The position numbers and the translations under genes are program-made. From contig NZ_PGEP01000001.1 of the NCBI RefSeq assembly GCF_002797445.1, positions 2,232,501 to 2,296,500 of the forward strand: a DNA stretch of 64,000 bases. Reading direction: 5' to 3'. Position 1 is the first letter of the stretch. The number at the start of each line of letters is the position of its first letter. A model generated the notes under the pieces. It was not told the DNA's origin and did not search any database. It saw only the letters and a list, made by a program, of their open reading frames with translations. Origin of the DNA: Acidovorax sp. 69. GTDB taxonomy: Bacteria; Pseudomonadota; Gammaproteobacteria; Burkholderiales; Burkholderiaceae_C. Below are positions 62,765 through 64,000 of the stretch, piece after piece.

Positions 62765-64000
62765 CAAGGTGTTCCCCCAGGTATGGCGGGCACTGAGGGT
62801 GCAGTGGGCGCGGCAGCAGGGGCCACCGGGGCAGCCGTCATCACGGCACGCACGTAGATCGCGGGTGCGTGCAGGGCATCGGCCGTTGCCTGCGTGTAGC
62901 GCATCACGGCACCGGCCTGCCATACCAGCGCAGCGCAGGCCAGCAGCAACAGGGCGATGGGCAGACCTTCCAGCACCAGCAACTGGGGCGATGGCCTGCC
63001 TGGGGTCGACCAGAAGTGGCGTATGCCCGCCCGTGTCAGCGCCAGCAGCGCCAGCAGACCGGAACCGACCAGCAGCACCACCAACATCCAGCCCGCAGCG
63101 CCCAGTCGAAAGCCTTGGGACGCGCCCAGCCCCAGCGGGTTGAGCAGCGCATGGATCATGGCGAACTTGCCCACGAAACCGGGCAGTGGGGGCAGGCCTG
63201 CAATGACCAAGGTACAGGCGATGAATGCCAGCCCCAGGAAGGCCGCCGCAGCGGGGATGACCTGGCCGATCAGTGCCTGTTCCTTGTCGTCAAGGTTCAT
63301 GCCTGTGGTGGGCACCAGATCGGCCGACAGGAACGGGGCATCGTCGGTCTGCTCGTAGGGGGCAAGGTTGGCGCCGTGGTTGCGCCACCGGTCGATCAGG
63401 TCCGTGAGTAAAAACAGCGCGCTCACGGCCAAAGTGGAACTGAGCAGGTAATACAGCAAACCGCCCGTGAGCAGGTTCTGCCCAAAGCCCACGGCGGCCA
63501 GCAGCGTGCCCGACGACAGGATGGCTGCAAAACCTGCCAGATGCCCCAGGCGCTGTGAGCCCAACATGCCAATGGCCCCAAAAGCCATCGTGAGCATGCC
63601 ACCGCCAATGAGCCACTGGCTGCCAAACTGGGCCGAATCACCGGCCTCCGGGCCAAACAGCAGCGTCCACAGCCGCAGCACGCTGTACACGCCCACCTTG
63701 GTCATCAGCGCAAACAGCGCACCCACGGGCGCCGTGGCCGCGCTGTAGGCAGGCACCAGCCAGAAGTTCAGCGGCCATACGGCGGCCTTGATGAGAAACG
63801 CCACGGCCAGGATGGCGGCGGCGGCATGCAGAAGGCCGCGGTCTGCGGCGGCTACACCGGCCATGCTCTGCGCAAGGTCGGCCATGTTCAGCGTGCCGGT
63901 GATGCCATACAGCATCGACACACCGATGAGAAACAGCGACGAGGCAGCGAGGTTGATGGCGATGTAGTGCAGGCCCGCCGAAACGCGCGGGCGGCCAGAA
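62764..64000 (-). CDS. mnhD: Mrp-type cation/H+ antiporter, subunit D, 5' end outside window
   Basis: The C-terminal 411 residues or so of a proton-translocating NADH-dehydrogenase-like subunit, reaching the window edge in open frame (SAGLHYIAINLAASSLFLIG). The typical central lysine region FLIKAAVWPLNFWLVPAYSA and the GALFALMTKVGVYSVLR helix are visible. The C-terminus carries an Ala/Pro-rich tail (APVAPAAAPTAPSVPAIPGG) not usual for the family. A normal subunit is about 500-560 residues, so roughly a quarter is missing. Confidence 0.92.
   Translation of the reverse strand, partial: SGRPRVSAGLHYIAINLAASSLFLIGVSMLYGITGTLNMADLAQSMAGVAAADRGLLHAAAAILAVAFLIKAAVWPLNFWLVPAYSAATAPVGALFALMTKVGVYSVLRLWTLLFGPEAGDSAQFGSQWLIGGGMLTMAFGAIGMLGSQRLGHLAGFAAILSSGTLLAAVGFGQNLLTGGLLYYLLSSTLAVSALFLLTDLIDRWRNHGANLAPYEQTDDAPFLSADLVPTTGMNLDDKEQALIGQVIPAAAAFLGLAFIACTLVIAGLPPLPGFVGKFAMIHALLNPLGLGASQGFRLGAAGWMLVVLLVGSGLLALLALTRAGIRHFWSTPGRPSPQLLVLEGLPIALLLLACAALVWQAGAVMRYTQATADALHAPAIYVRAVMTAAPVAPAAAPTAPSVPAIPGGTP

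Overview
The window reads as chromosomal DNA from a GC-rich betaproteobacterium of the Comamonadaceae, most like Acidovorax and relatives. This is judged by recognition, not by a search. The pointers are a phasin gene, a Bug-family solute-binding protein, an accD-less folC-SPOR-cvpA-purF block, beta-type TRAP and oxoprolinase genes, and a recurring intergenic palindrome with a TAGCGCTT...AAGCGCTA core. I see no rRNA, CRISPR array, prophage or intact insertion sequence.

Layout. 1-5.1 kb (minus): pepN (3' end outside the window), a HAD phosphatase, prfB with its programmed +1 frameshift, and an alpha/beta hydrolase. 5.4-14.6 kb (plus): an aromatic-acid module with an AraC-type regulator, a three-component Rieske dioxygenase of the anthranilate/salicylate type (alpha, beta, ferredoxin), a complete branched-chain-type ABC importer and a [2Fe-2S]/FAD reductase. 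The last ABC ATPase carries a one-base frameshift inside its signature motif. 15-20.9 kb: tas, a LysR / Bug-protein / M20-peptidase unit, ybaK and plsY. 21-25.8 kb: a cyclic-di-GMP-flavoured stretch with a degenerate HD-GYP-like protein, a retropepsin-like protease, yajQ, murB and a diguanylate cyclase overlapping murB. 25.9-34.9 kb: argG, ppnP, a glycine-zipper protein, a YffB-like reductase, folC, a SPOR protein, cvpA, purF and gltX.

34.9-35.7 kb holds tRNA-Ala(GGC), tRNA-Glu(TTC) and tRNA-Asp(GTC), duplicated in tandem with a 386-bp period and identical spacers. A membrane PAS-GGDEF-EAL protein with a second one-base frameshift follows. 38.9-50.3 kb: a short-chain dehydrogenase with a LiuR-like palindrome, an iron-binding protein, phaP, a histone-deacetylase-like protein, a thioesterase, pncB, nhaD, a ghrB-like dehydrogenase, rmuC and an MFS exporter. 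50.3-52.7 kb: a pair not assignable to a named system, a TPR-plus-beta-barrel outer-membrane protein and an exported FecR-domain protein with a proline tail, preceded by a perfect inverted repeat. 52.8-64 kb: a LOG protein, crcB, a TRAP transporter divergent from a MarR-like regulator and a fused 5-oxoprolinase (probably one oxoproline module), then the 3' half of an Mrp-type cation/proton antiporter operon (D, E, F, G).

The most unusual features are the palindromic repeat family (nine clear copies, eight hugging gene 3' ends and one inside the pepN reading frame), the perfect tRNA array duplication, two frameshifts each in a five-base homopolymer, and the barrel/FecR pair.
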